Shown here: positions 5,854 to 14,400 of the stretch, in pieces
How positions within the stretch are numbered: the stretch's first letter is position 1
How the letters are laid out: each line of letters starts with the position of its first letter
Assembly: GCA_018369015.1 (NCBI GenBank)
Contig: JAGZDD010000041.1
Span: 1 to 25,554 of the forward strand
Length of the DNA stretch: 25,554 nt
Direction: 5' to 3'
DNA from: Clostridiales bacterium
Lineage (GTDB): Bacteria > Bacillota > Clostridia > Lachnospirales > Lachnospiraceae
Position numbers and translations under genes: made by a program
The notes under the pieces: model-generated
Databases searched by the model: none
What the model was told of the DNA's origin: nothing
The model's input: only the letters and a program-made list of their open reading frames with translations

Positions 5854-7650
5854 ATGAGAAGAACAAAAGTAGTTTCACTGCTTCTTGGGCTTTGTATGGC
5901 GCTGTGCATGGTGTTTGTTCCGGCCTCAGCGGCCTATGGCTCGGAAGTCAATGAAAAGATACTAGAAGCCAGAAAGGGTATTTTACAGGTTGCAGTATTA
6001 ATTGAGGTTGACGGAAAGGAAGCGGCCTATGCCCATGTAGGAACCGGTTTCCTTGTGGGAGGAAATGATGGCGCCCAGACGGTCATTACAAATTACCATG
6101 TGGCGCATGAGCTTACGGAAGAGGATGTACGTGCTGAATTGGAGATTCCGGCAGAGAGTAAAGTGACATTGTCCTTAAGCATTGTTGTTAAACGTGATGT
6201 GCGGATCAGCGCTTCCATTGTTAATGAAAGCGCCCAGGCGGATTTTTCAATTTTAAAGCTGGAACAGCCAATTTATGACAGAGAACCGTTAGTTCTCGCA
6301 GACAGTGATGGCGTGGCGACGACCCAGGAGGTATTTGCCCTTGGTTTCCCGGGAGTTGTCCAGGATATTCAGAATGATGAGATTTACACATCCGACGATG
6401 TTACAGTTACGGCAGGTATTGTTTCAAAAACATCGGATGTTGTTCTTTCAGAGTCTCCCATAGGCTGCATTACCCATTCGGCTCAGGTGACTTATGGCAA
6501 TTCGGGCGGGCCTTTGGTCGACTCGAACGGCGCTGTTATCGGCATTAATACAATAATGAGCAATGAAGAAGGCAATCACGACTATTTCTTTTCTACGAAG
6601 ATTAATGAAGTGCGCGAAGTATTAGACGCTCTTGGAATCGAATATTTATCGACTTCGGGCAGCGAAAGTGCTCCAGTAGGAGAAAGTGAACAGCAGAGTG
6701 AGGAAACAGCACAAGCCCAAAGCCAGGATACTCCGGTACAGACAGAGGCGCCTGTGGATAATGCGCTCCGCGATGAACTGGAAAGCGCTATTGCCTCCGC
6801 AAAAGCGACAATTCTCGACAATATGACGCAGGAGAGTGTTTCTAATTTTAATACGGCTCTGGCTGCGGCTGAAGCTGTATACAGCAATTCATCTGCGACA
6901 GAGGCCGAGATCCAGACCGCTTTAGATGATTTAAATAATGCCAGTGCCGGACTTCTTGAAAAACAGGGGATGAATACGACAATGATTATTATCATTGCGG
7001 CCGCAGCCGTCGTTGTCATTGTTGTTGTAGTGATTATCATTATTGCGGTAACATCTTCTTCCAAGAAGAAAAAGTCGGCTGCCGCCGCAATGCAGCAGAA
7101 GCAAAAAATCGCTGCCAATATGGGCTCAGGCGGAGCCAGCATGATGTCTGGCGGGATGCCCGGCGGGCCGGCTCAGGGGCCGGGGGGCTTTGGAGGCTTT
7201 AATACACAGCTGCAAAGACCTCAAAACGGTTTCAATCACCAGCCGCCGTTTTCAAATCCGGCACCTTATAGTGCAGACAGTGATGGTTCGACGGAAACAA
7301 GCGTCCTTAATGACGGTGCCGGTGAAACGACGCTGCTTTCCGGCGGTGCAAATCTTCCGGCAGCTTTCCTGGTGCGCAGGAAGAATAATGAACGCGTGCA
7401 GATTTCAAAGCAGGTATTTAAGATCGGTAAAGAGCGCCGCCGTGTTGATTATTGTATTTCAGATAATAGTAATGTCAGCCGTGCCCATGCAGATATTGTT
7501 TATAAAAACGGCGCATTTTATCTGATTGATAATAATACTACGAATGGAACAACTGTAAATGGCATGAGTCTTGGCCGAGGTCAGGAATACAAGCTGAACA
7601 ACGGAGATGTTGTGAAGCTTGCAGATGAAGAATTTATATTTCAAATGTAA
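5854..7650 (+). CDS. Membrane-tethered trypsin-like serine protease with cytoplasmic FHA domain
   Basis: A 598-residue protein. A signal peptide (1-29, basic MRRTK, hydrophobic core, AxA-like end) leads to an HtrA/trypsin-type protease domain (about 35-265). The apparent catalytic triad is H82 (NYHVAH), D130 (QADFSILKL) and S217 (YGNSGGPL). A Glu/Gln/Ser-rich linker and a helical FIVAR-like segment (about 305-370) follow, then a membrane helix (about 376-400) stopped by SSSKKKK. The cytoplasmic part is Gly/Pro/Gln-rich (425-475), carries ETSVL (481-485) and ETTLL (491-495), and ends in an FHA domain (about 503-598) with S542, R543 and H545 of the SRAH motif and an NGTTVNG loop. A lysine replaces the usual arginine of the IGR motif (IGKE). 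No PDZ domain is seen. The start at 5854 follows AGGAGG; an in-frame ATG at 5803 lacks one. First gene of the operon. FHA domains bind phosphothreonine, so the downstream kinase is the likely partner. External protease substrate unknown. Confidence 0.85.
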   Translation: MRRTKVVSLLLGLCMALCMVFVPASAAYGSEVNEKILEARKGILQVAVLIEVDGKEAAYAHVGTGFLVGGNDGAQTVITNYHVAHELTEEDVRAELEIPAESKVTLSLSIVVKRDVRISASIVNESAQADFSILKLEQPIYDREPLVLADSDGVATTQEVFALGFPGVVQDIQNDEIYTSDDVTVTAGIVSKTSDVVLSESPIGCITHSAQVTYGNSGGPLVDSNGAVIGINTIMSNEEGNHDYFFSTKINEVREVLDALGIEYLSTSGSESAPVGESEQQSEETAQAQSQDTPVQTEAPVDNALRDELESAIASAKATILDNMTQESVSNFNTALAAAEAVYSNSSATEAEIQTALDDLNNASAGLLEKQGMNTTMIIIIAAAAVVVIVVVVIIIIAVTSSSKKKKSAAAAMQQKQKIAANMGSGGASMMSGGMPGGPAQGPGGFGGFNTQLQRPQNGFNHQPPFSNPAPYSADSDGSTETSVLNDGAGETTLLSGGANLPAAFLVRRKNNERVQISKQVFKIGKERRRVDYCISDNSNVSRAHADIVYKNGAFYLIDNNTTNGTTVNGMSLGRGQEYKLNNGDVVKLADEEFIFQM

Positions 7651-7670
7651 TAGGACAGGTGGATGAGCAA

Positions 7671-8447
7671 ATGGATTTTATGATTGCAGCACACAGCGAT
7701 GTGGGAATCAAAAAGCATACAAATCAGGACTCATTCCTTGTAAAAGTGGCACAGACAAATCTCGGAAAGATTTGTCTGTGCGTTGTCTGTGACGGTATGG
7801 GAGGTTTATCGAAAGGAGAACTGGCCAGCGCTGCGGTGATACGTACATTTGAACGTTGGTTTGAACAGGACTTTCCATTACAGCTTGAAAAAGGCTTTAA
7901 TGCGGATGAATTAAAGCTGTCCTGGGATAATATGGTTCTTGAACAAAATCAATTACTGTCAAAATATGCGGCACGAAACGGTACAAGGATGGGAACAACC
8001 ATTGTCGCGCTTCTTATTATAAAAAATGAATATTATATTATGAATGTCGGAGATTCCAGGGCTTATATGCTGAATGAAGGCTTACAGCTATTGACAAAGG
8101 ATCAGACCTTTGTCCAATATGAGCTGGATTTGGGGCATATTACATGGGAGGAGGCACAGAACCACCCTCAGAGAAATGTGCTTTTACAGTGTATTGGCGC
8201 CTCAGAGGTTGTTATGCCGGATTTCTATTATGGACAGGCGAAGCCGGACTGCGTGTTTGTTCTGTGCAGTGACGGATTTCGACATGTGATTTCTCCGGAA
8301 GAAATTTTTGAACGTCTGAATCCCCAGGTACTTTACAATGAGCAGGTAATGAAAGAAAATGCCATCTGGCTTACAGAGCTTAATAAAAGCCGCAGGGAAG
8401 TGGACAATATTTCTGTCGCTCTCATACGGACATGCAGGGAGGGATAG
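7671..8447 (+). CDS. PP2C-family protein Ser/Thr phosphatase (PrpC/Stp-like)
   Basis: A 258-residue cytoplasmic metal-dependent phosphatase expected to reverse phosphorylation by the adjacent kinase. Metal-binding motifs are visible: SDVGIKKHTNQD near the N-terminus (D20), VCDGMGG (D41), NVGDSRAY, LCSDGF and VDNISVALI at the C-terminus. The length matches the minimal bacterial PP2C core with no extra domains. I prefer the ATG at 7671, preceded by AGGTGG with eight bases of spacing; a GTG at 7659 in the same frame overlaps that site and would add four residues. It begins about 20 bases after the FHA-protease gene and ends three bases before the kinase start codon, so the three are surely co-transcribed. 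The pairing of PP2C with a kinase is standard in Bacillota. Confidence 0.93.
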   Translation: MDFMIAAHSDVGIKKHTNQDSFLVKVAQTNLGKICLCVVCDGMGGLSKGELASAAVIRTFERWFEQDFPLQLEKGFNADELKLSWDNMVLEQNQLLSKYAARNGTRMGTTIVALLIIKNEYYIMNVGDSRAYMLNEGLQLLTKDQTFVQYELDLGHITWEEAQNHPQRNVLLQCIGASEVVMPDFYYGQAKPDCVFVLCSDGFRHVISPEEIFERLNPQVLYNEQVMKENAIWLTELNKSRREVDNISVALIRTCREG

Positions 8448-8450
8448 ACG

Positions 8451-10271
8451 ATGCTTCAGATTGGTTCCGTGATTGACGGGAAATATAAAGTACTCAATAA
8501 AATCGGACAGGGAGGTATGAGCGTTGTTTATCTGGCTCTTAATGAGCGGGCAAATAAAACGTGGGCCATAAAGGAAATCCGAAAAGACGGAGTTCAGGAT
8601 TTTGCTACAGTAAAACAGGGGCTCATTGCTGAAACAAATATTTTAAAAAGCCTGAACCACAAATATTTGCCAAGTATTGTGGACGTTATTGACGAAAGAG
8701 ATACATTTCTTATCGTTATGGACTATATACAAGGGAAATCTTTGAATACAGTACTCAAAGAAAGCCTGGAGAATGACGGCTTACCTATTTTTGTGGAGGA
8801 TGTTATTTCCTGGGGAAAGCAGCTTTGTGATGTGTTTTACTATCTGCATAACCGGCCAGACCCGATTATTTACAGAGATATGAAGCCGGCAAATGTTATG
8901 CTTAAACCGGATGGAGAGATTTGCGTAGTAGATTTTGGAACAGCCCGGATTTTTAAAACTGGAAATACGGAGGATACGACATGTCTTGGAACTCCGGGAT
9001 ATGCCGCGCCGGAACAGTATGGCGGCAACGGCCAGACCCGGCCGCAGACAGATATTTATAATCTGGGAGCAACGCTTCATCATCTGATTACCGGGAGAAA
9101 CCCGTCGGCAACGCCGTTTAACTTTCCGAAAATCACCCAGTGCCGTCCGACACTTTTGGAGGAAACTCCCAGAGATTTAAGAAGTACGCTTTTAGGCCTG
9201 GAAATGATTATTGATAAATGTACCCAGTATAATATGGAAAATCGTTATCAATCCTGTGCTGAGCTGAAATATGATCTGGAGCATCCTAAGGAGCTGGGGC
9301 TTCCTTACCGCAAAAAGCTAAAAAATAAAATGGCGGCTTTTGGAAGCTGCGCAGCCCTGGCTGTTATTTTGGGCGGAATATCCATGTTTGGCATGGGAAT
9401 GGAAAACCATACAAAGACAAGCGGCTATGACTACTATATAAGTAATGCGGCGACGGCGTCTACAGAGGAAAAAATTGAAAATTACAAAAAAGCCATTGCC
9501 CTGAATCCTACGGATGAAGAAGCTTATCTTGGGATGCTTGAGGCTATGCTGGCAGATAATGATTTTTCTGCGGAAGACGACGTTATTTTAACCTCAGTGT
9601 TAAATTCTAGGGATAATGGCAGGAGCAAGGATAATAAGACATATTTGCAGGCAAATAAAAGCGGGTATGTGGAATTTTCCTATCAGCTTGGACTTGCCTA
9701 CTATTATTCTGTTGGCAGCAGCGGCGATAAGTCATCGGCCGTGGGGTGGTTTAAGAATGTGACGGATGCCGATATGGATGCGTTGGATATGGGTGAGAAT
9801 AACGCCTATAAGCAAAGCTGGCAGGCCAGGGCCGAGATTCTTGGGAAGATAAGCAATTATTATAAAAATAAAATTGGCGTGACGAATAAAGCTGGAGACG
9901 CGGAAGTATCTTATGCCGACTATTGGAATGATCTGATGTCTCTTTTTGATTCTGACGTGGCCGGGCAGGACAACGTGATTACAGAGCTTCGCCTTTACAA
10001 TGAGATTGTCTATCAAATCTATACGCGCACTGTGGAGTTTAAAAATGAAGCCGGTATTTCCCGGCAGTCGATGGAACAGGCGCTTGATGATATTACAGAC
10101 AAGATGAGTGCTATGTATCTGGACAATAACCGTCAGGCACAGGAATTAAAAAATACTATTGAAAACAATATTGATATGGCCCGTAAAAATATCACCGCTA
10201 CATTTTCCGGCAGCGGTGAAAATGGTACGGACACTACAACTGAAAACGACGCCGAAGGAGGGGATGAGTGA
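8451..10271 (+). CDS. Membrane Ser/Thr protein kinase with non-PASTA extracellular domain
   Basis: A 606-residue Hanks-type kinase. The cytoplasmic catalytic domain (about 10-280) shows the glycine loop IGQGGMSVVY (18-27), lysine K41 (AIKEI), E61 in the C-helix, the catalytic loop YRDMKPANVM with D143 and K145, DFG at 161-163, a Thr-rich activation loop (TEDTTCLGTPGY) and APE (186-188). Tyrosine replaces the more common histidine of HRD. A basic juxtamembrane segment (YRKKLKNK) precedes one membrane helix (about 295-317). Outside lies a helical, TPR-like region (about 326-580, including KAIALNPTDEEAYLGMLEAM) and an acidic Ser/Thr-rich tail. PASTA repeats, usual in PrkC/Stk1 kinases that sense peptidoglycan, are absent, so the external signal probably differs. 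It starts three bases after the PP2C stop; its TGA overlaps the next ATG. Probable targets are the ETT motifs of the flanking proteins (inference). Confidence 0.92.
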   Translation: MLQIGSVIDGKYKVLNKIGQGGMSVVYLALNERANKTWAIKEIRKDGVQDFATVKQGLIAETNILKSLNHKYLPSIVDVIDERDTFLIVMDYIQGKSLNTVLKESLENDGLPIFVEDVISWGKQLCDVFYYLHNRPDPIIYRDMKPANVMLKPDGEICVVDFGTARIFKTGNTEDTTCLGTPGYAAPEQYGGNGQTRPQTDIYNLGATLHHLITGRNPSATPFNFPKITQCRPTLLEETPRDLRSTLLGLEMIIDKCTQYNMENRYQSCAELKYDLEHPKELGLPYRKKLKNKMAAFGSCAALAVILGGISMFGMGMENHTKTSGYDYYISNAATASTEEKIENYKKAIALNPTDEEAYLGMLEAMLADNDFSAEDDVILTSVLNSRDNGRSKDNKTYLQANKSGYVEFSYQLGLAYYYSVGSSGDKSSAVGWFKNVTDADMDALDMGENNAYKQSWQARAEILGKISNYYKNKIGVTNKAGDAEVSYADYWNDLMSLFDSDVAGQDNVITELRLYNEIVYQIYTRTVEFKNEAGISRQSMEQALDDITDKMSAMYLDNNRQAQELKNTIENNIDMARKNITATFSGSGENGTDTTTENDAEGGDE

Positions 10272-11002
10272 TGCAGGATTTTGAACAGCTGATGAATCTT
10301 TATCACGGAATATTTGTTTGGTGCGGAGTGGCCGCAATCCTCTTTCTTATATTGGCGGTGGCCTTGTTTATACTTCTGAAAATTCCTCAGGCTTTTGGCG
10401 AGCTGACCGGAAGGGTAGCGAGAAAAGCGATTGCAGAGATGGTTGAGCTGTCCTCTGAAACCGGAGGCCTGACCTCCCGGAAAATCGGGGAGGATGGCCG
10501 GCGCCACAGAAGCGGCAGGAACCGTACAGGCGCTCTTGGAACTTCAAAGCTGCGGCGGCGTACCGGCTCTTTAAGCGGCAGTTTGCCTACTGACAAAATG
10601 GGCGGGCAGCGCACTACTTCTATGGAGCTGTTCCCAGGCGGCCGTTCCGGCGCCAACAACAGCATGGAGCCTGAGCCAGCATACCCGCAGGAAACTATAG
10701 CCGGTTCTATGGCCGGCGGCTTTGCAGCGGCAGAGCCGGTGAGTGACAAAGCAGTGCAGACAGGCCCGCAGAGTCTAGTCAGAGTCGGGGGAGCGCCGGA
10801 CGATACCGGAGCCTGTGAAACGACGGCGCTTGACAGTGGTGTTCTTGAAACAACGGCGCTTGATAACGGCGTGTCGGAAACGACAGTGCTTTCCGGCAAT
10901 ATCCAGGCTTTGAAAACACCGTCCGCTGGCAGCGGCGGGGGCGCAAGTTTTGTGATTTTGAGAAGTATTGTGGAAGTGCATACGGATGAGGTGGTGATGT
11001 GA
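10271..11002 (+). CDS. Single-pass membrane protein with ETT(A/V)L decapeptide repeats
   Basis: A 243-residue protein of unrecognised family. A short N-terminus is followed by one membrane helix (about 14-37) and then a long basic, Gly/Ser/Thr-rich tail (RKAIAEM, RRHRSGRNRTG, KLRRRTGS), which by the positive-inside rule is cytoplasmic. Residues 181-210 are three decapeptides, ACETTALDSG, VLETTALDNG and VSETTVLSGN, with ETT at 183, 193 and 203. The FHA-protease carries related GETTLLSGG and TETSVLNDG. GarA of mycobacteria uses a phosphorylated ETT motif as an FHA ligand (known), so these are good candidate phospho-acceptors for the adjacent kinase and docking sites for the FHA domain (inference). 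The ATG overlaps the kinase TGA (TGATG) and follows AGGAGGGG. Its own stop overlaps the next ATG, implying translational coupling. No enzyme motif is seen. Confidence 0.85.
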   Translation: MQDFEQLMNLYHGIFVWCGVAAILFLILAVALFILLKIPQAFGELTGRVARKAIAEMVELSSETGGLTSRKIGEDGRRHRSGRNRTGALGTSKLRRRTGSLSGSLPTDKMGGQRTTSMELFPGGRSGANNSMEPEPAYPQETIAGSMAGGFAAAEPVSDKAVQTGPQSLVRVGGAPDDTGACETTALDSGVLETTALDNGVSETTVLSGNIQALKTPSAGSGGGASFVILRSIVEVHTDEVVM

Positions 11003-11466
11003 TGGAGAGGAAAAAAACAGGAAAAGTTTTTTTCAATATTTCAATGTTGGGCTGTATTTTAGCCGCTGCTTCAGTTTTGCTGCTGCCTTTGGACACAGAG
11101 GGAGGTTCGGGCATATTATCCATTGCCACAGGTATTATGTTTTGGCTTGGGGCGGTAATTGCAGTATCTGGTTTTACAGCATCGTGGGCAACAATTTATA
11201 AGGATGAGCAATATAAATCCTTAAAACAAAAACATAAGCCCGGAGCGGTATGCTTTTTTAAAAATAGATATGCGGGCCTGGCTGATGTCATATTTATTTT
11301 CACTCTGGCACTGGTGATAGCTGGGGCGGTTTTATTTGATCTTTCAGGTATTATAGCCATTATAATTATGTTTTTGCTTCTATTAACGTTTGGACTGCAT
11401 TTTTTACTCAATGGCAGGGTTTTTGAATTTTTATTTGAGCAGACGGGCAATAGAGTATCTGAATAA
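11002..11466 (+). CDS. Four-helix integral membrane protein of unknown function
   Basis: A 154-residue hydrophobic protein not assignable to a named family. A basic N-terminus (MERKKTGK) precedes a likely helix at about 11-30. Further helices lie at about 38-62 (GILSIATGIMFWLGAVIAVS), 92-110 (DVIFIFTLALVIAGAVLF) and 112-135 (SGIIAIIIMFLLLLTFGLHF). The loop between helices 2 and 3 is basic (KDEQYKSLKQKHK) and so probably cytoplasmic. No catalytic or transporter motif is visible. It begins with an ATG overlapping the previous stop by one base, after GAGGTGG, and ends 26 bases before the giant surface-protein gene. Its fixed place suggests it helps assemble, stabilise or sense the membrane complex, but this is only context. 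Confidence 0.8.
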   Translation: MERKKTGKVFFNISMLGCILAAASVLLLPLDTEGGSGILSIATGIMFWLGAVIAVSGFTASWATIYKDEQYKSLKQKHKPGAVCFFKNRYAGLADVIFIFTLALVIAGAVLFDLSGIIAIIIMFLLLLTFGLHFLLNGRVFEFLFEQTGNRVSE

Positions 11467-11492
11467 TATGGAATGAAAGAAGGGAAAGGATT

Positions 11493-14400
11493 ATGAAAAA
11501 GGCACGAAAACATCGATTTTGGCGGATGTTATCCTGGTTTCTTGTAATTGTAATGATTTTAAGCATGACCGGCAGCCAGGGAAGCTTTGCGTTGGCGTCT
11601 GATGTGGAGGAAAATAATGATGTTCAAGTGACAATTTCGCTGAAAAACGGCGAAACTACTTTAACGGCGCAGGATGGCGCAAGGCTTGACATCAGCCAGA
11701 ATGATGGAACTCCGATAACTGTATCTGATAAAGGTGATGGAACTTTTTCATGTACGCTGACCAAAGACGTTACATATAGCTATACGGCCAGCGGTACCTA
11801 TTACGAAACAAAGAGCGATAGTTTTACATTTGATGGCAGCAACACAGTAGAGCTTGCAGTTGGAGCTCCTTTTGTTAAAACTAGTTTTAATGTGACGAGT
11901 GATATTGGAGCTTCCATGACTGACGCTGCGATTACTGTAACAGACAGCTCGTCTGCGGTAGTAACAAAGGCTGGTGATGGCACATGGCATTTGACTCCGG
12001 GAGCAACATATTCTTATACGGTTTCAAAAGAAAACTATGAAGCAGCAACCGGTTCTATTACAGCGCCAGGCACGCCGGGGGAAAACATTGTAGATGTTGC
12101 GATGAAGAGTATAACCAAGGAGATTACGTTTAAGGTTCAATTGGATTCCGGGGATTTCACGCAGCAGCCGAAAATTACTTTAACTAATAATACGACGCAG
12201 AAGTCCGAGGAAAAAAATACAGAAAATGGCGCAGCAACATTTACGGTGAATATGAATTGTGATTATTCATATGCGGTAACTTATTCAGGCTACCCAGAGG
12301 TAACAGACGAACTTGATTTATCTCAGGATAGCATTGTTGTTTCATTAATATTTCCGGATATAAACATCAGTATTGCCCCACCATCAGATGGAAATAACTA
12401 TACTACAGGTGAAAAGATTACGCTCTCAGTTATAGATCCAGTGGAGGGAGCAGAGTATAAATGGACAAGCAGCACCCTCAGCATTGCAGGATTTGAAGTT
12501 GAAGGTTCTGTTGTGGATTCTGCGATAGGTACAAGCGTGACGGTTATCACCGGAAAAACAGCGACAACGTCTCCTGAAAATGCGGAGATTATAGTATCCA
12601 GCGGGAGTAAGAGCCAAAGTGTTACTATAAATGTCAACAGAAAAGAAGTTTCAACACTGAATCTTTGCGCTGCTGCTTTGGGAACAACAGACCCGGCGGG
12701 TGATAATGCAACGGGGGTGAAATTGAGCCTTTCCGGCTTGCCTGCAGATGCCACCGGAACAGTAACTTTTTATGGAACAACAAAAAATGGCGAGTATGCG
12801 CAGCTGGGAAATGGGCAGGTTGTTAATGGAGCGTGTTCCATAGATATAGAAAATGACGAAAATATAGAAAATGACGATATTGTGTCCTTACTGCAAAAAG
12901 GGATTTGGTTTAAAGCTGAATATTCCGGAGATAAAAATTATTCTAAAGCGGAAGCGAAAATAGAGGAAAAAGTACAATATTATAAGACAAAACAATTGGA
13001 GCTTTCGGAGGAGTTTAAAACGAATCCGGACGGTGATCCGGAAGTGGAAAATGCTTATTGGAGTACAGAAGGAACCGCCGATGGAAAAACAATTAATGTT
13101 TTAAATATTGACTATGGAGCATATCAGGATGAGGCGTTGGGGATCGATATTAAATGGGATACAGAAACATTACTCGAAAAGGAATTAGAATATAGTGTTG
13201 CTCCTGATAATTCATCTTTGCTTGATAGTACTAAGTTGAACAAGGGCACCCTAAAACCTTCTGCTCTTGGCAGTGCTACGGTTACGGTAACAAGGCCTGA
13301 AGATTCGGAGAATGGCTGGCGTGCTTCCTCCCTGTCCTTTAAGGTAGTTGTCACAAAAACTATTGGCGTGGACGAGCTCACCTGGAAGCCTTTAGAGCAG
13401 CCTGTAACTTATGCCGGACAGAAGGGGCAGACCTTTGATATTACGGGAACGTACAAAGAGGATAGTTTGGGCAGTGAAGAGCTTTCTGTGACAGTCAAAA
13501 CCGTGGTCGCACAAAAAGATACGCAGAGCGGTACAATCATAGAAGTTGCCGCAAATGCAGGTGAATACAGCATATTGAAGATTGTTGACGGTGATGCGCA
13601 AAGTGACGGGATTAATCCGGTGTGTACTAATGAAAATATGGATGGTGTGTTTTACAAACTGGATTTGACTTCTTTTAAAGATGATAATTTGAATATTGAA
13701 AGCACTCAGTCCACTCAGCCTTTAGTTATAATTGCAAAAAAGAGATTAGACGTAAAAGTTGTTAATAAAAAGGGCTCTGATGATAGCCGTGAGTTTACAT
13801 ACGAAAAGGATGTAAAATCCAAAATTGATGACTTAGTAGAGGAAGAAGGCGGAATTAAGTTAGAAGATACCAGTCAGATTGTCGTTGACGATAAGGGGAA
13901 TGACGACAGTGATGTTGTCAATAAAGCGGTAAGCAATGTAAAAGTTAAAGTGGCAGGTTCCGCCGGAGACATTAAAAAGTATGCTGTGATGACATATACC
14001 GGTGTTGTTCAGCCTATATTCAAAGACGCGGATGGAAACGATGTTTTAGACAATTATGAGCTTGTTTGCGAGTCTGGTGACTGTGGTGATTTGAAGATTA
14101 TGCAATATGATATAAATAAAGCTGGCATTAAAATCTCAGATTTGATCACTGTCACAGGAACTAATTTTATTGTTTATGAAGGTAATGGAGATAATAAAGA
14201 TATAGCTTATATATGGCTTAAGAAGGGAGGCACAATAAGCGCTGCTCCTAATTCCCAAAATGCAAGAGCTGCCGAATATGACCAGGTAATGCTTGCAGAG
14301 GGTACAGGAGAGAATCCGATTGATATTTCTAAGACTCCCTTTGAATGGAGCGAAGACTCTGGAGTTGATAAATCTAAAACCTTTGAATTTTATTTGAATG

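Noticed and set aside
6582..7142. 186-residue minus-strand frame
   Set aside because: It is antisense to the membrane helix and linker of the FHA-protease. Its low-complexity Ile/Thr/Ala/Met runs are a by-product of the sense codons.
10387..10899. 170-residue minus-strand frame with repeated VVS.(T/A)P(L/V)SSA units
   Set aside because: It is the antisense image of the ETT decapeptide repeats; the sense frame has the start site, membrane helix and operon context.
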